Below are positions 33,148-40,990 of a stretch of DNA of 64,000 bases, piece by piece. Made by a program: the position numbers and the translations under genes. Numbering within the stretch: the first letter of the stretch is position 1; each line of letters begins with the position of its first letter. The notes beneath the pieces were generated by a model, which was not told the DNA's origin, did not search any database, and saw only the letters and a program-made list of their open reading frames with translations. The stretch comes from JBFLVU01 sp037444825 (GTDB lineage Bacteria > Acidobacteriota > UBA4820 > DSQY01). The stretch spans positions 1-64,000 of the forward strand of contig JBBILR010000004.1 of the NCBI GenBank assembly GCA_037444825.1, given 5' to 3'.

Positions 33148-35507
33148 TCAGTAGCTCCAGGTCGTGGTGGTCTCCCCTCCGTCGGGGTTCAGGAAGCGCA
33201 GGGTGTGGGTTGTGCCCTTGGGAAGGACGGCCTTCAGGGCCTTCCCTCCCACGATCTTGATCTTCGTGGTGCTCTTCCAGACCACCTGGCTCCACTCTGA
33301 GCCGTTGATGAAGACTCGGATGCCGCTCTGGAGGTTGCTGCCGGTGACCTTCAGTCCGAAGGGCTTGAGCTTCACGATGGAAGTCACCACCGGAGGAGGC
33401 GCGGTTACCTGGATGGAGAGGTGGTCGTCCACGGCCGTCTGCCCCGCCCCGTCGTGGATGGTGAGGGTTACGGGGTAGAGCCCCGCCTGGTTGTAGGTGT
33501 GGGAGGGGTTCTGGGCGGAGGAGGTNNNNNNNNNNNNNNNNNNNNNNNNNNNNNNNNNNNNNNNNNNNNNNNNNNNNNNNNNNNNNNNNNNNNNNNNNNN
33601 NNNNNNNNNNNNNNNNNNNNNNNNNCGGGGTAGAGCCCCGCCTGGTTGTAGGTGTGGGAGGGGTTCTGGGCGGAGGAGGTCCCGCCGTCTCCGAAGCTCC
33701 ACTCGTAGGTGAAGGGCGGGAGGCCTCCGCCGGCGGTGGCCCCGAAGGCCACCGTCAGGGGAGACGAGCCGGAGGCCGGCGAAGCGGTGGCGCCGGCGGT
33801 GAGAGGATGGGCCGCGACGATGGAGAGCGCGGTGGAAGAGGCCGTGTGGCCCTCGGCGTCGGTGACCGCGAGGGTCGCCGTGTAGGCGCCGGCCTCGTTG
33901 TAGGTGTGGGAGGGGTTCTGGGCGGAGGAGGTGCCGCCGTCCCCGAAGGACCACGAGTAGGAGTACGGGGGGAAGCCCCCTGTGGCGGAGCCGGTGAAGG
34001 CCACCGCCAGCGGGGGAGGGCCGGAAACGGGGGCGGCACCCGCCAGGGCCTGCAAGGCTTCCGCCACCACCACCGTGCCTTGCTGGGTGCAGGTTTCGGG
34101 TCCGGGGAGGGACGCGCTGAAGGTCCAGTCGTAGGATCCCGGCGCCGAGAAGGCGTATTGGGCGTTGGAGTCGGCGGAGGTGTGGCCGTCGCCGAAGTCC
34201 CAGAGGTAGAGGGGCTCCAGGGTGCACGCGAAGGTGACGACATCGGAACCGAAGAGAATGGACTCCCCCACCAGGGCGGAGGAGGTGTTCGTCGAGGCCT
34301 CGCAGGAAACGAAGGCGCAGTGGTTGGTGATGGCGAAGGCGAAGTAGTCGCCTGCGGCGAGGAAGGAGGCGAAGGGAAGGCCGGGGACGATGGCGGGGGT
34401 GTTGCGCCAGGTGGTGGTGCCGTCCCCCAGCTGGCCGTGGGTGTTCCGGCCCCAGGCGTAGACCGACCCGTCCTCCCGGACGAAGGCGGCGAAGAGGTAC
34501 CCCGCCGCGGCCTGAACGACGTCGTTGTACGTTCCGATCCGCACGGGGGAGTGGTTCTCCGTGTTGGCGCCGTTCCACCCCCACTCCCAGACGGATCCGT
34601 CGTATCCGACGGCCAGGCAGCCGGCGTAGCCGGCGGCGATGGACCGGATGGCGGGAAGGCCGGGCACCTGCACGGGGGTGGTTCGGGTGGTGGTGGTGCC
34701 GTCCCCCAGCTGGCCGTTGTAATTGTAACCCCAGGCCCACACGGTGCCGTCGTTCCGCAAGGCGAGGTTGTGGTTGTACCCGGCGGCGATCTCGACGATC
34801 TGGCTCAGGCCGTTGACGCCCTGGGGGGTCGGGTGGGACGAGGAATCGGTCGTTCCCGCCCCGAGCTGGCCGTAATTGTTCCCTCCCCAGACCCACACGG
34901 CGCCGTTGTCTGCGAGGGCCAGGGAGTGCTCCTCCCCCGCCTCCACCTGGACGAGGTCCAGGAGCCCGGGGACCTCCGTGGGGACGTTCCGGTGCGTTCC
35001 CGCCATCCCCAGCTGGCCCTTGGAGTTGTTCCCCCACGCGAAGAGCCGGCGGTGGCCGCTGACGGGCTGGGAAATGGCCAGGGAGTGGTTCCGCCCGGCG
35101 GCGATGGCGTAGACCTGGCTCGCCACGGCGACGGGGGTGAGCCGCTGGGTGTTGGTTCCGTCCCCCAGCTGGCCGAAGAAATTGTACCCCCAGGCGTAGA
35201 GGTTGCCGTCGGCGTCCAACGCGAGGGTGAAGGCCTCCCCCGCCGCGGCGGAGACGACCTGGTCCCCCAGGTAGGCCCCCAGGTCGATGGGGGAAAGCCT
35301 GTCGGTGGTGGTCCCGTCGCCGAGCTGGCCGCTGGCGTTGTGGCCCCAGCCCCACAGGGTCCCCGGAAGGGTCGCCTGCGTCTGGGGAGGCGGGGCGGGA
35401 ACCGCCGGCCCTTCCCCGCGGGACGCCGCCCCCAGGATCAGGGCCAGCCCCGCCGCCAGGAGAAAGGGGAGCCGCGGTCCTCGGTTCCCTTTCTTCGCTT
35501 CTCGCAT
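33148..35507 (-). CDS. Secreted RCC1-propeller/PKD-domain protein (contains assembly gap)
   Basis: Starts at the ATG at 35505-35507 behind AAGGAG. A signal peptide (PRLPFLLAAGLALILGAAS) is followed by seven RCC1-type repeats, six clear (for example AWGYNFFGQLGDGT) and one degenerate (EWGWNGANTENHS), enough for one seven-bladed propeller. Then come PKD-like domains with YSWSFGDGGTSSAQNPSHTY and EWSFGDGG motifs, and a C-terminal IPT/TIG-like domain (FGLKVTGSNLQSGIRVFING). The 100-N gap at 33526-33625 interrupts a PKD repeat. Merging the identical 55-mers on its two sides restores one open frame of about 734 residues. An extracellular adhesive or sensing surface role is likely; no enzyme motif was seen. 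Confidence 0.82.
33471..33525. repeat. Left 55-bp copy flanking the assembly gap
   Basis: These 55 bases are identical to 33626-33680 and end exactly where the Ns begin. They encode the TSSAQNPSHTYNQAGLYP part of a PKD domain (minus strand). Confidence 0.95.
33526..33625. other. Assembly gap of 100 Ns
   Basis: Exactly 100 undefined bases, a conventional scaffold placeholder. The true length is unknown. Confidence 0.99.
33626..33680. repeat. Right 55-bp copy flanking the assembly gap
   Basis: Identical to 33471-33525 and beginning at the first defined base after the gap. Confidence 0.95.
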
Positions 35508-35550
35508 GTTCTTCTCCTTTCCGAAAACGCCTCCCCGAACCGCCAACGAA

Positions 35551-35565
35551 CCTCTACCCTAGAGG
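35551..35565. promoter_or_regulatory. Small inverted repeat upstream of the RCC1/PKD gene
   Basis: CCTCTA, three bases, then TAGAGG form a perfect 6-bp inverted repeat 44 nt upstream of the minus-strand start. It may be an operator or a hairpin in the leader. Confidence 0.35.
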
Positions 35566-35616
35566 TACCCGTGGAGGGAGTATGCGGACATTCTCTCCCT
35601 AAATGAGTAAGAAAAC

Positions 35617-35632
35617 AGTGACCGGCGTCACA
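35617..35632. promoter_or_regulatory. CRP/FNR-type palindrome in a divergent promoter region
   Basis: AGTGACCGGCGTCACA matches the CRP consensus TGTGA-N6-TCACA at nine of ten defined positions. It lies between the RCC1/PKD gene (minus) and the small protein/symporter/adenylate cyclase genes (plus), about 45 nt upstream of the plus-strand extended -10 element. Confidence 0.5.
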
Positions 35633-35675
35633 ATATTCCCGATGCCCGGAAGCCGTGGGTGCAGGGGGGTGTTCG

Positions 35676-35684
35676 TGGTACATT
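35676..35684 (+). promoter_or_regulatory. Extended -10 promoter element for the small protein/symporter genes
   Basis: TGGTACATT, a TACATT hexamer with a TG one base before it, lies 26 nt upstream of the ATG at 35711. It resembles the elements before eno, the short-chain dehydrogenase and the clpC-like gene. Confidence 0.45.
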
Positions 35685-35710
35685 CGTTGAGGAATGGGAA
35701 GGGGGGGGCC

Positions 35711-35818
35711 ATGGAACGGGCGACCCTCGCAACGCACCTCTTTCTGGTCGCGCTCCCGGCGCTCTTTCTCGCGGGAGCGCTCCTCGCCTACTGGAAGGGA
35801 AGGACCCGTGAGCCCTGA
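35711..35818 (+). CDS. 35-residue single-helix membrane protein upstream of a Na+/solute symporter
   Basis: A short gene with a strong purine-rich ribosome site (GGAAGGGGGGGG) and the ATG at 35711. The product is one membrane helix (THLFLVALPALFLAGALLAYW) followed by a basic tail KGRTREP. It overlaps the symporter start by 11 nt, so translation is coupled. I know no named family. By position it could be a small accessory subunit of the symporter. Coding status is supported by the ribosome site, the hydrophobic pattern and the overlap, but the gene is very short. Confidence 0.6.
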   Translation: MERATLATHLFLVALPALFLAGALLAYWKGRTREP

Positions 35819-37256
35819 CGCGGTCATCGCCGGGGTGGTGGTCCTCTACATGGCCCTCCTGCTGGCCATCGGGTGGGCGGCGGCCCGGCTCACGAGGTCG
35901 CCGGAGGACTTCTTCCTGGCGGGGAGGTCTCTGGGGTCCTGGGTGACGGCCATTTCCTCCACCGCCTCCTCGGAGAGCGGGTGGGTGGTCCTGGGGGCCG
36001 TGGGGATGGCCTACGCGGGGGGCGTCTCGGCCCTCTGGTACGCCCCCGGCTGCCTCTGCGGCTACGTCGTGAACCTCTACCTCGTGGCGCCCCGGCTCCG
36101 AAGGGAAGCGGCGGCGCAGGGGGCCCTCACCCTCCCCGACTTCCTGGCCGACCGGCTGGGGGGCTCCCTCGCGGTGCGGCTCCTCTCGGTGGCGGTGATC
36201 TTTCTCTGTCTCGGCGGGTACGTGGCGGCCCAGCTCACCGCCACCGGAAAGGCCATGGAGGCCATCCTCGGGATGCCCTACGGCCAGGGGGTGGTGCTGG
36301 GCGGGGGGGTGATCCTGCTCTACACCCTCTTGGGGGGCTTCCGGGCCGTCTCCTGGACGGACTTCGTCCAGGGGCTCATCATGGTGGCCGCCCTCACGGC
36401 CATGCCCCTCCTCGCCCTGGGCGCCGCGGGGGGGTACGGGGCGGTGCTGGCGGGCCTGGAACGGCTGGACCCGGCCCTCGTCTCGGCGGCGGGGGGAAAA
36501 ACCGGCTTCGCCCTCTTCGGGCTCGTCACCGGCCTCCTCGGCATCGGCCTCGGGTATCCCGGCCAGCCCCACGTGCTCACGCGGTACATGGCGGCCTCCA
36601 GCGGCGAGAAGATCCGCCAGACCCAGCTCATCGCCATGGTCTGGGGGGTGCTGGTCTTCTACGGGGCGGGCTACCTGGGCCTGGCGGGGCGGCTCCTACG
36701 CCCCCGCCTCTCCGACCCCGAGCAGCTCTTTCCACTCCTCGCCAAGGAGAGCCTCCACCCCCTGCTGGCGGGGGTGATGCTGGCGGCCATCCTGTCGGCC
36801 ATCATGTCCACCGTCTCCTCCCAGCTCCTGGTGGCCGCCTCCGCCGTGAGCCGGGACCTTCTGGAGCGCGGCTTCGGCATGGCCCGGAGCGATCGGGCCT
36901 CCCTCCTGGCGGGCCGGGCGGCGGTGGTGGTCCTCGGCCTCCTGGCCATGTGGGTGGCGGTGGGGCAGGTGCGGGTGGTCTTCTGGTTCGTCCTCTTCGC
37001 CTGGTCGGGGCTGGGGGCGGCCTTCGGGCCCGTGGTCCTGCTCTCCCTCTGGACGCGAAGGGTCACCCCGTGGGGGGCGGCGGCGGGGATCGCCACCGGC
37101 TTCCTGGCGACCGTCCTGTGGAAGGCGGCGGGCCTCTCCGACCGGTACATCTACGAGCTGGTGCCGGCCTTCCTCCTCGCCGGGGCGGCGGTCCTGCTCG
37201 CGGGAGCCCTGGAGCGCCGTCTGCGGGGACAAGGTCCCGCCCCCGTGGTACCCTGA
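35808..37256 (+). CDS. putP: Sodium:solute symporter, PutP-like
   Basis: A 482-residue SSF-family transporter with about 13 membrane helices. The N-terminal FFLAGRSLGSWVTAISSTAS and the signature region AILSAIMSTVSSQLLVAAS are those of the Na+/proline branch. GYPGQPHVLTRYMA is also typical. I chose the GTG at 35808 because it sits right before the first helix and overlaps the 35-residue gene. Proline is the likely substrate, but related amino acids cannot be excluded. An adenylate cyclase gene follows after 13 nt. Confidence 0.87.
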   Translation: MSPDAVIAGVVVLYMALLLAIGWAAARLTRSPEDFFLAGRSLGSWVTAISSTASSESGWVVLGAVGMAYAGGVSALWYAPGCLCGYVVNLYLVAPRLRREAAAQGALTLPDFLADRLGGSLAVRLLSVAVIFLCLGGYVAAQLTATGKAMEAILGMPYGQGVVLGGGVILLYTLLGGFRAVSWTDFVQGLIMVAALTAMPLLALGAAGGYGAVLAGLERLDPALVSAAGGKTGFALFGLVTGLLGIGLGYPGQPHVLTRYMAASSGEKIRQTQLIAMVWGVLVFYGAGYLGLAGRLLRPRLSDPEQLFPLLAKESLHPLLAGVMLAAILSAIMSTVSSQLLVAASAVSRDLLERGFGMARSDRASLLAGRAAVVVLGLLAMWVAVGQVRVVFWFVLFAWSGLGAAFGPVVLLSLWTRRVTPWGAAAGIATGFLATVLWKAAGLSDRYIYELVPAFLLAGAAVLLAGALERRLRGQGPAPVVP

Positions 37257-37269
37257 CGGGGAGGCGCCC

Positions 37270-38886
37270 ATGCACTGGCTGACCTACCAGGCCGAGGGGG
37301 AGACCCGAAAGTTCCTGCTCCAGAAGGAGCGGATCTCCCTGGGGCGCATGCCTGACTGCGACCTCATCGTCCCCGACCACACCGTCTCCCGGCGCCACGC
37401 CGAGCTCCTCAAGACCCTGAAGGGCTGGAAGATCGCCGACCTCGGCTCCCGGAACGGCACCCGGGTGAACGGGGAGCCCGTGGAGGAGCGCCTGCTTCAA
37501 CCGGGGGACGAGGTCTCCCTGGGCTCTTTCACCTTCCGCTTCGAGGAGGACCCCAAGGCCCGGGTGCGGCTCACCGCCGCCGAGGAAGATTCGGTCGTCA
37601 CCGAAGGGACCATCGTCCGCTCCCTGGAGGAGATCCAGCGGGCGCTGGCCCCGAGCGCCCTAGAGGCCCCCCCGTCGGGCCCGGAGGGCGAGGAGGGCAA
37701 GCGCCTGAGCCGCCTGGGCCGTATCCTCTCGGTCCTCTCGGAGGTCTCCAAGACCCTCCTCGCGGCCCCGGACGTGGAGGGGGTCCTGGAGAAGATCCTC
37801 GACGTCCTCTTCGAGTACCTCCCCGCCCGGCAGGCGGTGATCCTCCTGAAAAACCCCCAGACGGGGGAGATGGAACCGCGGGCCGTCCGCCAGGCCGGAA
37901 AGGGGAACGCCCCCATCCGCGTCTCCCAGAGCATCGTGCGGCGGGCCGCCGACGAGGGGGTGGCCATTCTCTGCCACGACGCCCAGGTGGACCCCCGCTT
38001 CAAGACCGGCGAGTCCATCCGGTTCCTGGGGATCCGCTCGGCCCTCTGCGTCCCCCTCCAGCTGGAAGACAAGGTCCTGGGCATCCTCTACGCCGACACC
38101 CCCCTCAAGGCCCAGGCCTTCGGCGAATTCCACCTGGACCTCCTCTCCGCCCTCTCCGGCTACGCCGCCATGGGGATCCGCCAGGCCGAACTCCGCGCCG
38201 CGGTGGAGGCCGAACGAAGGGCCAAGGCCCGGCTGGAGCGGTACCACTCCCCGTCGGTGGTCCGGCGGATCCTCGGCCGGGGGGAGCGGGGCGAAGGGGT
38301 GGGCCTGGAGGTGCGGGAGGCGACGGCCACCGTCCTCTTCGCCGACCTGGTGGGCTTCACCTCCATGACGGAGCACATGCCGCCCTCGGAGGTGGCCGCC
38401 ATGCTCAACGCCTGCTTCTCCCGCATGACCGACGTGATCTTCGGCCACGAGGGGACCCTGGACAAGTTCATCGGCGACTGCGTCATGGCGGTCTTCGGCG
38501 CGCCCATCCCCCTTCCGGACCACGCCGTCCGGGCCGTCCAGTGCGCCCTGGACATGCGGTGGGCCCTGGAGGCCCTGAACCGGGAGCAGAAGGACCGGCC
38601 CCCCCTGGTCTTCCGCTTCGGCATCAACTCGGGGCCCATGGTGGCCGGGGACATCGGCAGCATGCGCCGGATGGAGTTCACCGTGTTGGGCACCACGGTC
38701 AACGCCGCCTCCCGCATCGAGACGGCGGTGGCCAAGCCCGGCCAGATCCTGGTGGGGGAGTCCACCTACCTGCTGGCCCGGGAGGCCTTCCGGTTCCAGA
38801 AGGTGGGGGACGTGGAGGTCAAGGGCCTCTCCCAGCCCCTGGCCGTCTACGAGGTCCTGGGCCAGACCGACGACCGGGACGCCTAG
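37270..38886 (+). CDS. FHA-GAF-class III adenylate/guanylate cyclase
   Basis: A 538-residue soluble signalling protein. The FHA domain (about 1-95) has the phosphothreonine-binding pattern SLGRMPDCDLIVPDHTVSRRHAEL and GSRNGTRVNG. A GAF domain follows (about 155-310). The class III cyclase domain (about 345-525) has both metal-binding Asp sites (LFADLVGFTSM and FIGDCVMAVFG) and the GTTVNAASRIE segment. It should make cAMP (or cGMP) in response to a GAF ligand, with the FHA domain docking a phosphorylated partner. It is the last gene after the symporter, downstream of a CRP-like site. Confidence 0.92.
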   Translation: MHWLTYQAEGETRKFLLQKERISLGRMPDCDLIVPDHTVSRRHAELLKTLKGWKIADLGSRNGTRVNGEPVEERLLQPGDEVSLGSFTFRFEEDPKARVRLTAAEEDSVVTEGTIVRSLEEIQRALAPSALEAPPSGPEGEEGKRLSRLGRILSVLSEVSKTLLAAPDVEGVLEKILDVLFEYLPARQAVILLKNPQTGEMEPRAVRQAGKGNAPIRVSQSIVRRAADEGVAILCHDAQVDPRFKTGESIRFLGIRSALCVPLQLEDKVLGILYADTPLKAQAFGEFHLDLLSALSGYAAMGIRQAELRAAVEAERRAKARLERYHSPSVVRRILGRGERGEGVGLEVREATATVLFADLVGFTSMTEHMPPSEVAAMLNACFSRMTDVIFGHEGTLDKFIGDCVMAVFGAPIPLPDHAVRAVQCALDMRWALEALNREQKDRPPLVFRFGINSGPMVAGDIGSMRRMEFTVLGTTVNAASRIETAVAKPGQILVGESTYLLAREAFRFQKVGDVEVKGLSQPLAVYEVLGQTDDRDA

Positions 38887-39086
38887 TCCCCCGGAGGTCG
38901 TTTCCCCGAAATGGGCGGCCAATGGTGGCAACCTGTTTGTAGAGGCGGGCAGAAATGGCGGATATCTTTGAGCAGAGGAAGCAATTGGCTGGCACTCCGG
39001 AAATCGGGATGGCTGGCCTGGCCGGGATGGGCGACGGATCCGGGGTGCTGTCCCCGCTGTCTAACATGTGTCAGGCCCTAAGAGGT

Positions 39087-39215
39087 ATGAGAAGGTGCAG
39101 GGCGCTCATCGCGACTACAATCCTAGGGCTCTTCTCCGTTTGCCTCCCGTTGTCTTCACAGGAGAATGAAAAAACCGAGAGAAAAGCATTCCGAGTGAAC
39201 AATTTATTCAGATAA
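39087..39215 (+). pseudogene. Possible remnant of a secreted-protein gene (very uncertain)
   Basis: The 444-nt interval 38887-39330 has no convincing gene. Within it, an ATG at 39087 opens 42 codons whose product looks like a signal peptide (ALIATTILGLFSVCLPLSS) plus 20 polar residues, then stops. The ribosome site is poorly spaced. The frame can be extended back to 38955, but that part is Gly/Met-rich with no family resemblance. The interval is visibly richer in A+T than its neighbours and uses codons such as AAA, TTA and AGA. It may be a truncated import or non-coding DNA. I saw no terminator with a U-tract for the cyclase gene here. Confidence 0.25.
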
Positions 39216-39330
39216 TCAAGATACAGTACCCCTTGCCCGAAACAGCATACCGGCTGTATGGATAATCTTCTTCCCCATCAACTGGGGGGGGCGGTAAGAT
39301 GGGACGCTGGCGCGAAGAACGCGGCGGCCC

Positions 39331-39978
39331 CTAGGGCGGAGGCGGCTGTGCGGCTCGGGCTTGTTTGCCCTTCCTACGCTCCCGGTAGACCTCCACGATG
39401 CCGGGGATCCAGGAGACCACGATGACCGTGACGATGATGAGGTGGAGGTAGCGGTCCACGCCGGGGATGCGGCCCATGAGGTACCCGGCGGAGGCCATGC
39501 TCACGATCCACCCGATGCCGCCGAAGACGTTGAAGGAGAGGAAGCGAGGGTACTTCATCCGGCCCACGCCGGCCACCACCGGGGCGAAGGTGCGGATCAC
39601 CGGCACGAAGCGGGCCAGCACGATGGTTTTGCCGCCGTACTTCTCGTAGAAGCGCTGGGCCTTGACGAGGTGGTCGGGGTTGAAGAGGAGGGACTTGGGC
39701 CGCTTGAAGATGAGCGGCCCCGTGCGGTAGCCGATGGAGTAGCCGGTGGAGTCGCCCACGACGGCGGCGACGGAGAGGAGCCAGAAGAGGGTCCAGAGGT
39801 CCAGGTAGCCCTGGCCGGCCATGATCCCCGCCGTCACCAGGAGGGAGTCCCCCGGAAGGAAAAACCCCACCAGGAGGCCCGTCTCCGCGAAGATGATCCC
39901 GAAGAGGACGGGGTAGCTCCCCCAGGCGATGAGGGCCTTGAGCTTCTCGGGGTCGTGCAGGGCCTGGAGCCACTCCAT
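39331..39978 (-). CDS. DedA-family membrane protein
   Basis: A 215-residue protein with the DedA/VTT signature: FAETGLLVGFFLPGDSLLVTAG (about 30-51), GDSTGYSIGYRTG, and RFVPVIRTFAPVVAGVGRM with the functional Arg residues. Re-entrant and membrane helices fill most of the chain, and the C-terminus is basic and Pro-rich. DedA proteins act in membrane lipid (polyprenyl phosphate or phospholipid) translocation and membrane-potential maintenance. It lies downstream of the FKBP gene on the same strand, with a palindrome between them. Confidence 0.92.
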   Translation of the reverse strand: MEWLQALHDPEKLKALIAWGSYPVLFGIIFAETGLLVGFFLPGDSLLVTAGIMAGQGYLDLWTLFWLLSVAAVVGDSTGYSIGYRTGPLIFKRPKSLLFNPDHLVKAQRFYEKYGGKTIVLARFVPVIRTFAPVVAGVGRMKYPRFLSFNVFGGIGWIVSMASAGYLMGRIPGVDRYLHLIIVTVIVVSWIPGIVEVYRERRKGKQARAAQPPPP

Positions 39979-39990
39979 GCGGTCACCTCC

Positions 39991-40012
39991 CCGGCGGGAG
40001 GCCTCCCGCCGG
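39991..40012. repeat. 22-bp perfect palindrome before the dedA-like gene
   Basis: CCGGCGGGAGG followed directly by its reverse complement. It sits 13 nt upstream of the minus-strand start, immediately before the ribosome site, so the mRNA leader could fold into a loop-poor hairpin there. Confidence 0.55.
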
Positions 40013-40084
40013 AAAGGTAAGCCTCCGCGATGGGGCTCCCGCTGTCAAGGCGCCGCGTCCGGCCGAAAAACCCGCCCTCTCGGG

Positions 40085-40846
40085 CTACTTGGCCTTGCCG
40101 GGGGCGGGGGGCGGGGTGGGCTCGGGCTGGGGCTCCACCTTCAAAAGGTCCACGTCGAAGACGAGGACGGCGTTGGGGCCGATCTTGTCGCCGGCGCCCC
40201 GCTCGCCGTAGGCGAGGTCCGGGGGGATGAAGAGGCGTCCCGACCCGCCTTCCTTGAAGTGGGAGAGGCCTTCGCTCCACCCCTTGATGACGCCGGTGAG
40301 GGGGAAGGTGGCCGGCTGGCCCCGGTCGAAGGTGCTGTCGAAGACCGTGCCGTCGAGGAGGGTCCCCTTGTAGTGGACGGTGACGCGGTCCCGCGGCCCG
40401 GGGGAGAGGCCGGTCCCCTCCTTGAGGATCTGGATCTGCAGGCCGCTGGGGGTGGTCACCACCCCGGCCTTGGACTTGTTGGCGGCGAGGAAGGCCTCGC
40501 CCTCCTTCTTGTTCTTCTCCCCCAGCTTGGCCCTCTCCTCCGCCTTCTTCGCCTGGTAGCGCTGGACGAACTCCTGGCGGACCTTGGCGGCCTCCTGGGG
40601 GGTGAGCGCGGGCTCCGCCTCTTTGAACAGATCCTCGAGTGCCCGTTCGAAGGCCTTGAGGTCGAATTCGCCCCGAATCTCCTTCAGGCGCTCGCCCACG
40701 TCCAGGCCGAGGGCGTAGCCCAGCCGGACCTTGGGGTCCTCGGGGAGCGGTTTCGCGGGCTTGGCGGGCTTGGGGTCGGCGGCGGAGAGCGCGGCGGGCA
40801 GGAAAAGAGCGGCGAGGGCGAGGGCCAAAATACCGTTGCGGGCCAT
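40085..40846 (-). CDS. FKBP-type peptidyl-prolyl isomerase, FkpA/Mip-like
   Basis: A 253-residue exported protein. A signal peptide (ILALALAALFLPAALSAA) is followed by an alpha-helical dimerisation region (about 40-125, YALGLDVGERLKEIRGEFDLKAFERALEDLF; several pieces in one helix bundle) and the FKBP domain (about 130-240, GTGLSPGPRDRVTVHYKGTL and FDSTF, IPPDLAYGERG). It catalyses cis-trans proline isomerisation and chaperoning in the periplasm. The tail is Pro/Lys-rich. It has its own promoter (40870-40898) and an AAGGAGG ribosome site. Confidence 0.93.
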   Translation of the reverse strand: MARNGILALALAALFLPAALSAADPKPAKPAKPLPEDPKVRLGYALGLDVGERLKEIRGEFDLKAFERALEDLFKEAEPALTPQEAAKVRQEFVQRYQAKKAEERAKLGEKNKKEGEAFLAANKSKAGVVTTPSGLQIQILKEGTGLSPGPRDRVTVHYKGTLLDGTVFDSTFDRGQPATFPLTGVIKGWSEGLSHFKEGGSGRLFIPPDLAYGERGAGDKIGPNAVLVFDVDLLKVEPQPEPTPPPAPGKAK

Positions 40847-40869
40847 GGGGCCTCCTTACGAACGGGGCC

Positions 40870-40898
40870 ATTGTGCGCCTCAAACGAGGGTCGTGCAA
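40870..40898 (-). promoter_or_regulatory. Sigma-70-type promoter of the FKBP gene
   Basis: On the minus strand, TTGCAC (40893-40898) and CACAAT (40870-40875) are spaced by 17 nt, 23 nt before the start codon. Confidence 0.5.
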
Positions 40899-40931
40899 GG
40901 GCGGGAGAAGGCGGCCTCCGCCGTCCTCCCC

Positions 40932-40961
40932 TTGCCAAGAGGGACATCCCCCCCGTAGGAT
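40932..40961 (+). promoter_or_regulatory. Sigma-70-type promoter of pabB
   Basis: TTGCCA (40932-40937) and TAGGAT (40956-40961) with an 18-nt spacer, 29 nt upstream of the pabB ATG. Confidence 0.4.
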
Positions 40962-40990
40962 GGCGGCGGCGCCTTCCGGGGCCCCTGCCC

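Noticed and set aside
33471..33680. 55-bp direct repeat as a mobile-element target duplication
   Set aside because: The copies abut an N-gap exactly and encode a PKD repeat; an assembly k-mer overlap explains them better.
38955..39215. 86-codon frame as a real gene
   Set aside because: The first half is Gly/Met-rich without family features. Only the last 42 codons look like a signal peptide, so it is reported as an uncertain remnant.
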